NCBI RefSeq assembly: GCF_024586455.1
Contig: NC_065919.1
Coordinates: 8,841,368-8,905,367 of the forward strand
Length of the DNA stretch: 64,000 nucleotides
Direction: 5' to 3'
Source of the DNA: Bactrocera neohumeralis
Lineage: Eukaryota; Arthropoda; Insecta; Diptera; Tephritidae
The notes under the pieces are model-generated. The model saw only the letters and a list, made by a program, of their open reading frames with translations. It ran no database searches and was not told the DNA's origin. Positions 21,470 to 32,619 of this stretch are shown here, piece after piece. Position 1 is the stretch's first letter, and each line of letters opens with the position of its first letter. The position numbers and the translations under genes were made by a program.

Positions 21470-21872
21470 GATTAAATTTTGGAGTACAACGATGAGTCGA
21501 CGTTACGAGTTTTCGAGAGAAAAATTCTGCGAAAGATTTATGGTCCTTTGCGCATTGGCCACGGCGAATATCGCATTCGATGGAACGATGAGCTGTACGA
21601 GATATACGACGACATTGACATAGTTCAGCGAATTAAAAGACAGCGGCTACGCTGGCTAGGTCATGTTGTCCGGATGGATGAAAACACTCCAGCTCTGAAA
21701 GTATTCGATGCAGTACCCGCCGGGGGAAGCAGAGGAAGAGGAAGACCTGGCTTCGCTTGGAATATCCAATTGGCGCCACGTAGCGAAAAGAAGAAACGAC
21801 TGGCGCGCTGTTGTTAACTCGGCTATAATCGCGTAAGCGGTCACTACGCCAATTAAGAAGAAGAAGAAGAAG
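21470..21872 (+). mobile_element. Non-LTR retrotransposon 3' end, copy 1 of a pair
   Basis: The frame at 21479-21817 reads STLRVFERKILRKIYGPLRI, GHGEYRIRWNDELYEIYDDI, IVQRIKRQRLRWLGHVVRMD and NTPALKVFDAVPAGGSRGRG. This is the classic C-terminal block of the element, well conserved for 80 codons. Then about 35 bases (the RWKDQVEKDL region) are deleted and the frame shifts at 21745, leaving IGAT and RKEETTGALL out of frame. The 3' UTR CGCGTAAGCGGTCACTACGC and an AAGAAGAAGAAGAAG tail end at 21872. It is much better preserved than the 4319-5053 copy. Confidence 0.9.
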
Positions 21873-22436
21873 AACTTGGGATCGAACAATGTAAATAAAT
21901 GCTACTGAGTAGGCAATTGAGAAGTAAAGTCCTCTCTCGACGAACAAGAACAAGGCTCTATAAGTACACATTATTCCCCGCTGCTATATTGTGCAGAGGC
22001 ATGGTCGATGACAGCATCTGTTGAGTCGACGTTACGAGTTTTCGAGAGAAAAGTTCTGCGAAAGATTTATGGTTCTTTGCGCGTTGGCCAAGGCATATAT
22101 ATTGCATTCGATGGAATGATGAGCTGTATGAGATATACGACGACATTGACATAGTTCAGCGATTTAAAAGACAGCGGCTACGTTGGCTAGGTCATGTCGT
22201 CTGAATGGATGAAAACACTCCAGCTCTGAAAGTATTCGACGCAGTACCCGCCGGGGAAAGCAGAGGAACAGAAAGACCTCAACTCCGTTGGAAGGACCAG
22301 GTGGAGAAGGACCTGGCTTCGCTTGGAATATCCAATTGGCGCCACGTAGCGAAAAGAAGAAACGACTGGCGCTCTGTTATTAACTCGGCTATAATCGCGT
22401 AAGCGGTATTTAAGCCAGTAAAGACGAAGATGAAGT
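21873..22436 (+). mobile_element. Non-LTR retrotransposon 3' end, copy 2 of a pair
   Basis: It begins about 25 bp after the tail of copy 1 with LLSRQLRSKVLSRRTRTRL and LYCAEAWSMTASVESTLRVF in broken frames. From 22205 the C-terminus is intact: MDENTPALKVFDAVPAGESR, RPQLRWKDQVEKDLASLGIS, NWRHVAKRRNDWRSVINSAI, then TAA at about 22400. A stop codon (TGA at 22202) and a deletion near 22095 break the upstream frame. The 3' UTR ends in a degraded AAGACGAAGATGAAG tail. Two 3' ends of one family in direct tandem suggest repeated 5'-truncated insertion or a local duplication. Confidence 0.9.
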
Positions 22437-23871
22437 ACTACCATAGATCTATACAATAAGATGAATATCTATACCGCGAGTTTTTTATCAATCCAATTAC
22501 AAAAGTTCCCTGGGTTTCCACCAGCGCACTTAATATTGAAAAGAACGTGAGACAAAAAATGTTTTGTTTTTCATTCATCTGTGCAATTGAGTCTTGTTGA
22601 GTGGAGCAAATCCATAAATCGCACGAGGCGACTCATGGAAATCATCTCTTCCATATGTTCCACCTTGTTGACTAAGCATTAACGGAAGTAGAAAACAAAA
22701 AGGAAAGCAACAATTGTCGATATTGCTCACTTGGCACTGCGTTCACGCCGCGGCGATACACATACCATATAAGTATGTATGTACTTGGAGTCTACTCTTC
22801 TAATGTAAGTGCACTACAACGGTGTGCTAAGAGCACGCGGCTGCGCATGCGCCAGACAGCTTATCGCTTTTTTGGCTTTGTTAGCCGCAACCGTACGACA
22901 ACAGTCATATTCGTAAAAGCTGTTTATCATCTTTGTGGCTTGTTTACTACACCATTTTTTGGTTGATATGGTTGTTTATAGTACGATGCTTACTTCACGG
23001 TTGCAATTTTATTTAAATATAGTTTAGGGTTATTGTTCGCTCTCACACTCAGGCAAAGTTGCTGCCTATAATTGTATTGCTGTTAGTGGACTGTTGGTTG
23101 GTTGGCGGCTAAATCAAATAGTTGAGGTTGCGGTCGTTATTGTTATTATTGTTTTATGGTACTTATGCGTTTATTGATATTATTGTTGTGGATTTTGAAG
23201 TTGAAGTCGTACTATTTCGTATTGCTTGATTGCTGAATGCTCTTCGGCAAATGCTTTTCGTAGTACCCGTGCGCCCGAAGTGCCCGAAGTACACGTATAC
23301 TTAATCCAATTTCCTTTGGGTTAATGTATTTTATTTCGAGTTGGCTAGAGACTCGATAGCTTCGTCAGAAAACGGATCTAGGAATCTAGATTAGGCGAGT
23401 TATCTTAAGAAGATCTGCTAAAGAATATCAGTTAAGACCTTATAATTTAAATTTTATTTTCAAATCTTTGGATGGCGATATGATAAAGTTAACGAAGATA
23501 TATACATATATATATGAAATTAGTGTCATTCCTTGGTAAATATATCTGAAATGCCAATCTTTACTATAAATTGTTGAGTCATATTGATGCGATTTGAAAT
23601 TTAGAGTTTGCGTAAAGCAATATTAGTACGAGTAAGAGTGATCGAACCAGACTTTATGGCTACAACTTTATTCCGCTCATACTTCCACCTGTCACAGCAC
23701 CCCACGTGGCTTTGTCTTGGATGAAACTAGTTAAAATGTAAATTAAACAAACTGAAGAATGCCGACAATAGAAGAATTATAAAAGATAAAATAATAATCG
23801 GCAGATTAAACAATTTTTAGACGCATTCTCGTACCATTGTCGACATATATGTATCTATCTATGTATGCATA
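22437..23871. other. Unassigned non-coding DNA
   Basis: No element is recognised. A tandem GCCCGAAGT pair lies at about 23271-23289, and TTGTTGTTATT-rich low complexity at 23125-23200. The stretch ends in a short ATGTAT run before the next mariner. Confidence 0.5.
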
Positions 23872-23873
23872 TA

Positions 23874-24671
23874 AAAGGTGATCCATTTCGAGGTTCCCTA
23901 CTTTTTTAGATTATTTCTTTCAAATGTTAGCTATGTCTCAGTTGGTATATCCGGTGAGTTCAATTTTCGATGACTAATTCGAACATTTCGACTGGTAACT
24001 GGCGAATGACACGCCGGATGTTTTGCTCCAATACCTGAATCGAAGTTAGATTGTCCGCATAGACTTTAAACTTTACATATCCCGACCATTGATTGATGCG
24101 ATGTGAGGGAAGTGGCGCCGGCTTGTTAAAACCAAATAAAACCATTGTGCTAGAACAAAATTTGGCTTGAAAACGTCGGATCTTCTTGGAACTTTTCAAG
24201 AGCCCATAGAGCGAAGCGAAGTCGCTTAGGATAATCAAGCGGCTTCAGTTCTTGCTCGACGTAAAATGCGCTAAGTCGTTCCATACGTCAGTCTTAGTTG
24301 CTGCGTACGGCGGCTAATCGACTCTTCACGGTCTTCGTGTACACTCTCAGCTACGGTTGCTATATTTTCTTTACTGCATGCTGGACGTGCTTTAATCGGT
24401 CGAATAATTAATGTTGGGTCTCAAGTTGGATGATGGATGATGTTGTGAATAGTACGCTCAGAAGCCCGCGAATCACATTCTTAACAGAACGTGAATTTTC
24501 GTAATAAAATTTAACGGTTTGTAAACGTTGTTCAGACGTATGTAAGTCTTTTCATGATGAAAGGCCAAACAATACTGAACAAGAATAACATGACAGCTTG
24601 ACACGACTCACGCGTGATCTGTCAAAAAAAAAAGGCTATTGAAAAAAGTATCTCTACTTGGATCACCCGTT
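23874..24671 (-). mobile_element. Mariner-like relic, GGGTGATCC lineage, both ends present
   Basis: The outer ends are AAAGGTGATCCATTTCGAGG (23874-23893) and, on the minus strand, ACGGGTGATCCAAGTAGAG (24670 down). The ends are inverted copies, as in the 6221-7260 relic. Readable transposase pieces on the minus strand are AERTIHNIIHHPT-like codons near 24460, NIATVAESVHEDREESIS at about 24370-24317, and EDPTFS-like codons at 24190. The second-Asp block is lost in a deletion between 24150 and 24100. YVKFKVYADNLTSIQVLEQN then IRRVIRQLPVEMFELVIEN (24090-23960) form the C-terminus. The element is 0.8 kb, shortened by internal deletions. Confidence 0.85.
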
Positions 24672-25689
24672 CTGAGCTAGTGCAACAACTAATTGAATGA
24701 AATCAGCAAAAGTCAACCGATGGTTCGAAGTGCTCGAGCGAAACCGTCTCAGCTAGTCAATAAAGAACTTCGAAGGGGCTAAACTAGTATTTCGTTCGTT
24801 TGTTTAGTCGGTAAGATTCAGTGATTGTTATGACTGCTGTTGTTGTATTACTTGTTTGTGATCAATGCTGTTGCGGTTGCTGTTCGATTTGGTAGCAGTG
24901 TTAGTGACCCAGCCGCATTCCAAGCCACAGCAGCGGTAGCGACGACAAAACATTATTTGTGAATTTCACAAAGCTCCCCAAATACACGACGCACACTCAC
25001 TCTCTCACAGCTGAGAGACGGCGCGATCCGTTGGAGTATTAAGCATTGTGAACGAAATATGAGCATTTTCAATGCTATGTGCTGTACGAGCATACCTCTT
25101 CACCTTTGCTCATTCATTAGCAGCAACGACAAAATGCGGTTGTCGTGGATTATTATTATTAAAATTCCGAGAATATTCTGCGATCACGAAATGGTGGTAT
25201 GAGAAGCAGAAAAAAGGGCCGCTAACTATGATTAAAAAAAAAATTGAGTGGATTTTAAAATTATGTACTCATACATATGTAAGTATTTATGTACGGATAA
25301 TGGTTGGAGATTATCAGTGGTGTTATGGTAAAACTAAAAATATCATCCGTAGTAGTAACATATTTCGATCTGTGAAAATGAAGGTAGCTTTCGATTTGTG
25401 CGCGCACATATATTTCTCTTCTCTTGTATTTATATTTTGTTTAAAAAGCTGCTAAGCGCCTCGCTGAATGATCAACTCATAAAATCAACTTTACGGCTTC
25501 ATGCTAAAAGCACTTACTTAAATGGTATTTTTCAAATTTCTGAATAAACAGAAACTCACCTATGCATAAGTACATATCATAGCAGTTAATTTATAGTTAC
25601 AAGACTTGCCATACTTCACAAAATTAGTAATAGCATAAATATTTTCAACTACTTTTGTAAAAAGTTTACATTGCTGGACTTAAGGGTTG
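24672..25689. other. Unassigned DNA with GA/CT-rich patch
   Basis: No element is recognised. ACACTCACTCTCTCACAGCT and GAGAGACGGCG (24988-25025) form a small GAGA-like patch beside CAGCAGCGGTAGCGACGAC. It might be regulatory host DNA, but nothing confirms this. Confidence 0.4.
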
Positions 25690-25850
25690 AGGCCACTGAC
25701 TTCGAATTTCGGTAGTAAATTTTAATAATTTCGACTCGTTGTTGGATCGTATATCTTTCCATGATGAAATGTCAAAACTTACTGAAGAGAAATGTTGAAA
25801 GAGTGGGAAAACATGGCGTCATTTACTGTCTCTATCGGTCTACTATTGAA
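25690..25850 (-). mobile_element. DUF4817-type mariner, 5' leader and first codons
   Basis: On the minus strand, GTAGACCGATAGAGACAGTA is the 5' leader also seen upstream of the copy at 56123. The start codon is at 25762, and MERYTIQQRVEIIKIYYRNS is followed by KSV. This is the N-terminal helix-turn-helix of the DUF4817-type transposase. The copy breaks off after about 24 codons at 25690, and no other part is nearby. The TIR itself is not recognisable. Confidence 0.8.
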
Positions 25851-25859
25851 AACCCCTAT

Positions 25860-26313
25860 AAAAACTACTTTATGATCTATGATTATGTTAGGACATTTGT
25901 GTGGCAGCTATGTATATGCTATAGTGGTCCAATCTGAGCTTTCTTCGAATATTGTAGTTATGGCTTTGGCAAGAATCCGTGTCAAATTTCGAGAAGATAA
26001 CATTTTAAACAAAAACGTTTTTCAGATACGGACTTTAGTTTAATCGGTCAGTTTGTATGACAACTGTATGCCATAGTTGTCCGCTATAAGTATTTCCGTC
26101 AAATGAGCAGCTTCTTGTTGATCGATATCACGAAAACTGAGGGACTAGTTCTCATATATATTATATAGACGGATGAACAGAGACGCGGACATTGCTAAAT
26201 CGACTCCGGTCGTCACGCTGATCACTTATTCATATTTTTTCAATGGTCTTTGATGTTTCTTCTAGTATGTTAGCAACATCGTGACAAACTTAATATGCTC
26301 TGTTCAAGGTATT
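25860..26313 (-). repeat. Repeat family B, minus strand
   Basis: On the minus strand from 26313: TTTTAATACCTTGAACAGAG, TTAAGTTTGTCACGATGTTG, GTGATCAGCGTGACGACCGG, AGTCCCTCAGTTTTCGTGAT, AGAAGCTGCTCATTTGACGG, then TATAGCATATACATAGCTGC. It covers the 5' hairpin, the tract and two units. The distal part with the 3' hairpin is missing. Confidence 0.8.
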
Positions 26314-28724
26314 AAAAGTTGAAAAAGAACCCAACACCAAAGGTCTATCCTTAAAAACATGTTTTATTAAATCGAAATTAATAAAAGATATCGATAATTT
26401 GTCCAGTTAGAAACAAACTTGCGGCCAGCTTACGCTTCGAAAATTCGGTGTAGTCTTCGCTCTAAATATTGGAGCACAACAGCAAAAGAATCAGCTTTTG
26501 GCTGTAAAATGTCTACGAAAATCGCGTGCTATTTTTAGACTGCCTATTCCTGGAACTCCATCCGGTTAGCCAACTCTCATGATTTCACATACATACGAAT
26601 ACAAATGTACATATGTATGTGTGTCCGGTTGTGCACGCTGTGTGCTCGTAAATTCATGCTAAATAATAGAATATGTGAAGGAAGCAATATGAAAATTGCG
26701 GCAACCAAAGCAAATACCTAGCTGCTTATGTAAATCTTCATTAGCTGAATTGGTTACATTTATATGCTGTTGATCTGCGCCTCGACAAAACCTACACAAC
26801 AATAATATGCAGCGCAGAGAGTGTGAGTGAACGAGCTAGCGCGAGAAGCTGAGGCAAATAATGATTGCAGTCAATGCTTTTATAGCTGCGGTTGAGTTGT
26901 CTTACGGCTTTTACCGGTCATAACTTACAGTCGTTTGTATGTCTGCCAGAAAAATACTTACGAGACCGGCGTGCAACGCTTTTGTGGATTTTGTTGTGTC
27001 CACAATCATGTAAAGCCGCTTGCATGCGATTTCTTTCCACTGAGTAAGCACTTAAAAGTTGCTGTGCATTAGGCGCCGGCGTGAAAGGGTGGAGATGCGT
27101 GTGGTTGCCACCAAAACAAAAATTATTTTAAAACTCAAAAACGTGCAAAATGTGGCTGGTGGAAAGTGTTACGAACGGCGAGCAGGTAGAGCAGCCTAAA
27201 TGGATTCGCGGTGCAGCGAGTAGACGTTGGATACACTGGTTCACTGGTGGCGAATATGTGACATTGTGGCATTTAAGATAGCGCAGATTTACAGTGCAGA
27301 TTGTGAATTAGCCGACACTTGGTATTGTGTTGAAGTTCTGTTGTATCTCCATGAGAGTACTAAGCATAAGTAACAATGGATAATTCGAATATACCGCTCC
27401 CAATGTTATGAAAATATGAAAACTCTCTTTTTGATAATCTTCAACATGGTGATGGATCACTCGTTCCAGTGACCTTACGAACAGCTCGGCTAATATATTT
27501 GGAACAAGTCGCTTCCGCTATTCCTCTATGGAGCTATGGAGACGGAAGATCACGGCTAATCTAAGTAATCTGCAGATGAATATATTAGCAACAACATATG
27601 AAATTATTTCACAAATAAAGTGGCTTAGTATAAATAACCAGAACATGCAATAAACAAGTAAATTTTGCACATAATTAACCAGGTACATACAAGTAGGAGA
27701 CCAACGCTAAAGCCACGAAACAAACACAAAGAGTTTCTTGTTCTTATGTGAATGGTTTTAATGAAGTAAACTTAGTCTGTCTGAAGTAAACTTAGACTGT
27801 AATTCATAGTCTGCTTGTCACGGTGGAGAGAGAGCGAGAGAGAGGGCTCGAGCTCTGCACTTAAAAGTTACTGCGAAACGGGAGCCGCGTGTGTGCGCTG
27901 CCGCTTACGAATTTCATCGTTTAAGTTTATGTAAGTTTTATTGCCAATTACCGCGATCATTAAAGTGTACCCGCCTATACTAATGGCACTACAGTCTAGC
28001 AAAATGAGAGACCAACACTCGTACCACTTGCTTCGCACTTTTACTGCAACCGTTCGTGGAGAGCGAACGATATTTGCGCTAAACGTGTTTTCAACATTTT
28101 ACGCAATACTATGCTTCAAGTTATGGATACCTCACACTTGTTGCAATATAAAAGTGATCGCCGGCAGTTAGAGGTTGAGACGGTCTGATTGCTGACAACG
28201 ACGGCGACATGCTCGTTAGTGAGGGCAGGTAACGCAGATCGGTCTACCGAACTGCCAACAGGTCGACACCCCGCCCAAATGACCAACAGCCCATTTCTAA
28301 AAGCTTGGAATGTTTGGTATGCATTTAATTGCTGCAACGGCCCGACCTTCCCATTTCACAAACGGAACAACCGAGCGCACAACGGCAACGCCAGACATAC
28401 CATAACATTGGAAATGGCCAATAAAATGTAGAACTGCAATAACTGCATTTGTTTGTCTAGCAGCACTTAGCTCGTCTATCAAGCCGAGTTCATGGCTACT
28501 TAACGAAAACCGTTAGTCCGTGCAATAAGCAGTTGTATTACTTGTTTGTGTTCATATTACTTACATTACGTGTGCTATTTATGTTGTTTTTAATATAATT
28601 TATTAATAAATGTGGTGTCTGCTGTTTGCTTTGCTTCTACTCTCTGTGAGCGCCTTTGTGGTATGCCACTTTAGTAGCAAAATATGCAGTTATTGCCAAC
28701 ATTTCTTACTTTCGCTTCTGATAC
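26314..28724. other. Unassigned DNA, likely host non-coding
   Basis: No mobile element is recognised across 2.4 kb, which is unusual for this window, so this may be unique host DNA. It holds an ACAT microsatellite at about 26588-26622. It also holds a 19-bp direct duplication TGAAGTAAACTTAGWCTGT at 27763-27801 and a GA-rich tract at 27824-27848. Open frames here lack family motifs. Confidence 0.45.
27824..27848. promoter_or_regulatory. GAGA-type GA-rich tract
   Basis: GAGAGAGAGCGAGAGAGAGG sits beside GCTCGAGCTC. Runs of GAGAG are the binding motif of GAGA factor (Trl) in flies and occur in promoters and Polycomb response elements. The tract is seen directly; a regulatory role is only possible, because simple repeats look the same. 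Confidence 0.3.
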
Positions 28725-28899
28725 CTGAAAGTACTCATTGGAATTTTCACAAACAAATGAGGCAATGAGACATGTCCCAGCCAGGTAAGCGGCGACCGGA
28801 TCGAATAATTCGCTAGAGCTTTGGCCAGATGGCTTGGATGGCTTTTAGTGTTTTGATTCCCCACATTCCCTGGTGTATTATTTGCGTTTACTGGCTTAC
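28725..28899 (-). CDS. Candidate host exon, or RS-exon of a recursive splice site
   Basis: On the minus strand a pyrimidine tract TTCTCTTCTTTTACAG ends at 28900. The open frame then runs 58 codons: GKPVNANNTPGNVGNQNTKS, HPSHLAKALANYSIRSPLTW, LGHVSLPHLFVKIPMSTF. It ends at a plausible donor, TTTCAG|GTATC (28725/28724). Length 175 nt, entry phase 1, exit phase 2. The codons are mixed in GC and unlike the surrounding AT-rich DNA. I recognise no domain; NANNTPGN resembles the Asn-rich linkers of fly regulatory proteins. The first bases GTAAGCC also form a donor, so this could be a ratchet point. No other exon was found to pair with it. Confidence 0.3.
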
Positions 28900-28920
28900 C
28901 TGTAAAAGAAGAGAATATAT
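28895..28920 (-). other. Fused 3'/5' splice motif (ratchet-like)
   Basis: ATATATTCTCTTCTTTTACAG is immediately followed by GTAAGC. The string YnNCAG|GTAAG is the published consensus of recursive splicing sites in long fly introns, where the acceptor regenerates a donor and a zero-length exon results. Only one base (C for T at +6) departs from GTAAGT. Seen directly; use in vivo is inference. Confidence 0.45.
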
Positions 28921-29019
28921 TAATACAAATGTAAATTATTAAAGAATTCAAATATTTAAAGAAATATATACAAAAAAATTATATTTTTTCTTTTATAATC
29001 TTAACTATATTAGAAAATA

Positions 29020-29380
29020 GCTGGAAGCTTGGCCAGCGCTGGGACACAATCGGTACAGGCGCTGTCGCAAGAGCTTTTTGGCCCAAGATCGATCGCAAGA
29101 GATCTTGTGATCTCTTTGCCCTCAAAAAGGCTAGCTTCTCCCGGGCCATTGCCCTATTGGTGTCCAGCAGTAAGGCTGGGAATCCTACCAGACGCCATTT
29201 GCAGAAGCTGTACGGAAGAAGATGTGGTGGAAACAACTTCATACTTTCTTCTTGACTGCCCCGCGTTTGGGTGGTCAAGACTTAAACACTTAGGTTCGCA
29301 TACCTTCAGACATCCCACCGAGCTGGCGGAAATGAGGGAAGCGTTTTGCTAACTTATAGTTCGAACACATGAGTTCTTCT
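29020..29380 (+). mobile_element. Non-LTR retrotransposon, C-terminal tail after RNase H
   Basis: The block QRWDTIGTGAVARAFWPKID (29035-29094) is read in one frame. RSCDLFALKKASFSRAIALL follows in the same sense, then after a frameshift AVRLGILPDAICRSCTEEDV (29169-29228), ETTSYFLLDCPAFGWSRLKH and LGSHTFRHPTELAEM. The Cys and His residues in CRSC..LLDCPAF form the zinc-knuckle-like end of this polyprotein family. It is the same family as 1-545, which keeps the RNase H part but lost this knuckle. The RNase H part is absent here. Confidence 0.8.
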
Positions 29381-29489
29381 CATGTACAACATATAGTAGT
29401 CAATGTGCGATCTTTGATTAGCCATCTAGCTTAACCTATTTGAGGCTATAAGGTCAAATCCAAACATTACCTGTACTGGTTGTGGGGGA

Positions 29490-29640
29490 ATCGACTATTC
29501 AACTAAATACAGCCGAACTTCCATAACTCGAACTTCTAGAACTCGAAGTTCTCCATGAGTCGAACTCTTGAATTGGCAATAGAAGTCAAATTTCCTCTCA
29601 AAACTCGAAGTTTTTTGTGGATTATGTGATCCAACCTGAA
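29490..29640. repeat. AACTCGAA/TTCGAGTT-rich DNA, possible pogo-type terminus
   Basis: The phrases TAACTCGAACTTCTAGAACT, CGAAGTTCTCCATGAGTCGA and AAACTCGAAGTTTTTTG place AACTCGAA and its complement five times in 80 bases. Pogo/Tigger-type elements in insects often have TAACTCGAA-rich ends, so this may be the terminal part of one. No TIR pair or transposase was found. It abuts the family B copy that follows. Confidence 0.35.
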
Positions 29641-29975
29641 CAATTTCTTCAAGGATTTTACAGTTGGTAAGCAACAATCCATGCCAAATTTCCTGATGAT
29701 ATCTTGTCAAATGAAAATTTTTTCAGTTTGAATGGCAGCTATTTGTGTGATGGTGATTCGATATCGGCGGCTCTAACAAATTAACGGCTTTCTAGGGCGA
29801 AAAAAGGACATCTGAAAAATTGCAGTTCGATATCACAAAAGCTGAGAGACTAGTTTGCGTATCTACAGACAAACGGACAGACAGTCAGGCATGCTGATCA
29901 TTTAATTATATATTTTATATCGTCTCCGATGTTTTGTGGAGTTGGAAAACCTGTTCAGGGTATGCTTCTAGTATT
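29641..29975 (-). repeat. Repeat family B, minus strand
   Basis: On the minus strand from about 29975: CATACCCTGAACAGGTTTTC, CATCGGAGACGATATAAAAT, ATGATCAGCATGCCTGACTG, TCTGTCCGTTTGTCTG, CTAGTCTCTCAGCTTTTGTG. The inner region down to 29641 keeps TTTGACAAGATATCATCAGG-type codas. The 3' hairpin end is missing. Confidence 0.75.
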
Positions 29976-32445
29976 ACGCAATAGATAACATAACTTATGG
30001 TAATGATTTTCTTTGCATAGGAAGGAAATAAATTGTCTAGCAACTATGTATGTATGTTAAATTTTCCGAATCGTAAATAGATCTAAATTCTTTATACGTT
30101 TCATGGTACATTATCTACGGTACAACAGCTTACACCACATGTGCGAGATATGCATACAATATGATTTTTGAGAATTCATTCATTTCTTTTACCAACACCG
30201 GCGATATTTTTATAATGGAGGGAAAAACTAAGAACCTAACCCCCCGTTTGCTGGAAGCGTTGATGTTCCAAGATAGATTTTCTCAAAAACTATGAGTGCA
30301 CTTAAGCGCTAAAACACTTATGTTGTATGGATGGACACATACCCAGTAACGAAAATATGACTTAACTATAACTAATGAAGAGCTAATGATTTGAATAGCA
30401 TATTTTAAAATAATTTTGTTTTTTCAATGTAAAAATGTTCAAATAAAATAGTATATAGTTCTTTTAAATATCCAAGTTATTCCGAATTTTTTCTTTCCAC
30501 TCTTGTTGTAGAAACATAATTTGTCCAATGCTGTAATGTTTTCGTGCTTATTTGTTCCGCCAGGGCGTCTGGCTGGTACATACTTGTACATATACATACT
30601 GTGTGTGGCGCGATCTGTAACACATTTGGGGTGATCGACTTCACGCGTGTGGTGCTCATTAATAGTTCCGGCACGCATCCGGAACCATTTCAAAATTTCT
30701 TTCAACTAATTTTAGTGGGCCCCCCGTAGTGAGTGCGGGCACGAGTGAATGATGGACGGGTGTGTGGCGTTAGTTAAAAATAGCGATGACAACATGTCTG
30801 CATCTTATTGCAGCAGCAACAGTTGCCGCTGTCATTTCGGATCCTCGACGTACGCACAGAGCCACTATAGCATCATAAATATATATTTGTAAGTACATAT
30901 ATAGGCTTGTGCATTTCCCCCCCCCCCCATTCTTAGAGTAGGCATTGTCGTTTCAATTGCGCATTCCAACGAATTCTGTTAGATTTTCATTAGAGGTGTA
31001 AAAGGGCGCCTGGTAATCAGTGGGTATGTGGCATGTGTTTTGTTATGTGGTATGGTATTATTATTTAATTTTTTATTTCGCCCTGCTCTTAAGCAAATGT
31101 GTAGGTGTTGGAAATGCTTTGTTGTTATTTTTGAAAATGCTTTTTATTTACTCCCGAAGAATGTGGAAATGTTAACTTCAAATACCATCAGCGTTCGAAA
31201 CATCGTGGGTCGGCCTTAGGCCGCCTGTTGCTGGTTCATCAAAAATTGGCGTTGGGGTTTATCAGACATTTTCAACGGAGCGCACTATATTACACAACTA
31301 AGAAGATATTTTTAAATACGAGTATTACCCGGGGTTTACTGGCGTTATCGAGAATTTTTAGTTCGTAATACGACATGCGAAGTTTTCACAACAGAGCTAG
31401 CTATTTTTAGGTTATAGCAAAACATTTGGGTAAACAAACTTTGCTTGCACTAGATATAATCAGCTTAACACTTGTAGCATAACGACTTCTGATCTACATA
31501 CTATAAACTAGAAGATGAAATTTTGAAAATAGTTCCACAGAAACCATTAGTAGTTTAACACGCCTACCCAATTATAGGAAAAGACATTTTAAAGAGGGAG
31601 AAATAGCAGCAGCCATTTTATAATTATCGACTGCTTCGTGCCACGCACGAGACGCCGCGCTGATGAAACGAAACCAGCTGCCAAGGAGGATAATGTGACG
31701 AAAGTTTACGTTTATCAGCTTGAAGCTACGCGAGATAGCCAATGGTAGGCATTTTAAAACAAAGGCGTGTGTCATACACTGAATAAAGCATTGATCATAA
31801 GAAGGTTACCGACGATAAGGTGCCGTTTATTCTTTCGGATCTGAAGTAGTTTCTACTTGGTCTTGTAACCATTGCCGAAACATTCAACTCTTGCTACAAA
31901 CCAGAGACCAAGTGAGCGCCCAAAAAGGGCACTTCATCCCACGAAACTGCTTCGAAAACGGTGAAAACTTTCATCAGTCAGGCATTTTGCATATATTGAA
32001 ACGACATGTCATACTTTTCACTTATTTACACTTACAGCAAGGGGCGCATAATTCGTTGGACCCCTCCATATCATAGTTTCTCATTTTATGTCGTTGAAAC
32101 ATACAAGTATTTCGTATATAAAGAGGAAGCGAACAGCAACAAGCTTATAAAATTGTCTACAAATTAATTAAGACCCATTTAAAAGCAGTAAAATTGGAGG
32201 CCAACTAAAATGCAACGAGTAGATTAATAAAAGTGCCAGATGTCAAATGTGGAGACGAAGAAAGAATGCAGTCACATGCAATAAACAATGGAAGCAGGCA
32301 CTGAAGCGAGGGGAGACTAATGAATTTATACAAAGATGTGATAAACTGCCAAAAAAAAATTAAATTTGTAGCGCATATTAGCGAGACAAACTTCATATTA
32401 GTATGAGTTTTATGTACGTACAGGACCAAACTTTGTAAACTTTTT
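29976..32445. other. Unassigned DNA
   Basis: No mobile element is recognised over 2.5 kb. A run of ten C (30919-30928) stands out. The frames at 30439-30729 and 31028-31219 show no domain. It may be unique host DNA. Confidence 0.45.
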
Positions 32446-32530
32446 AGGTTAGGTTAGGTAGGGTTACGTTATATTGGCTGGCAGTCACGCCATATATAGA
32501 CTTACTGGTCCTTTTCGATATCAAATGGAT
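32446..32530. repeat. Short GGTTAGGTTAGGT run and following repeat border
   Basis: AGGTTAGGTTAGGTAGGGTT gives two to three TTAGG units. It continues TATATTGGCTGGCAGTCACG, a border I associate with an interspersed element of flies. Flies lack TTAGG telomeres, so this is not read as a telomere. Confidence 0.4.
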
Positions 32531-32619
32531 TTTCAGTTTAATACCAAAGACGACTTGATATCTCATTGATATATTGATTAATTGATATCTCATTTTGATT
32601 TGTGATCGAGTCCCTTGAA

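Noticed and set aside
30919..30928. Run of ten C
   Set aside because: A single homopolymer; possibly real or a sequencing length error, with no associated feature.
32446..32470. Telomeric TTAGG array
   Set aside because: Only two to three units, internal, and flies do not use TTAGG telomeres.
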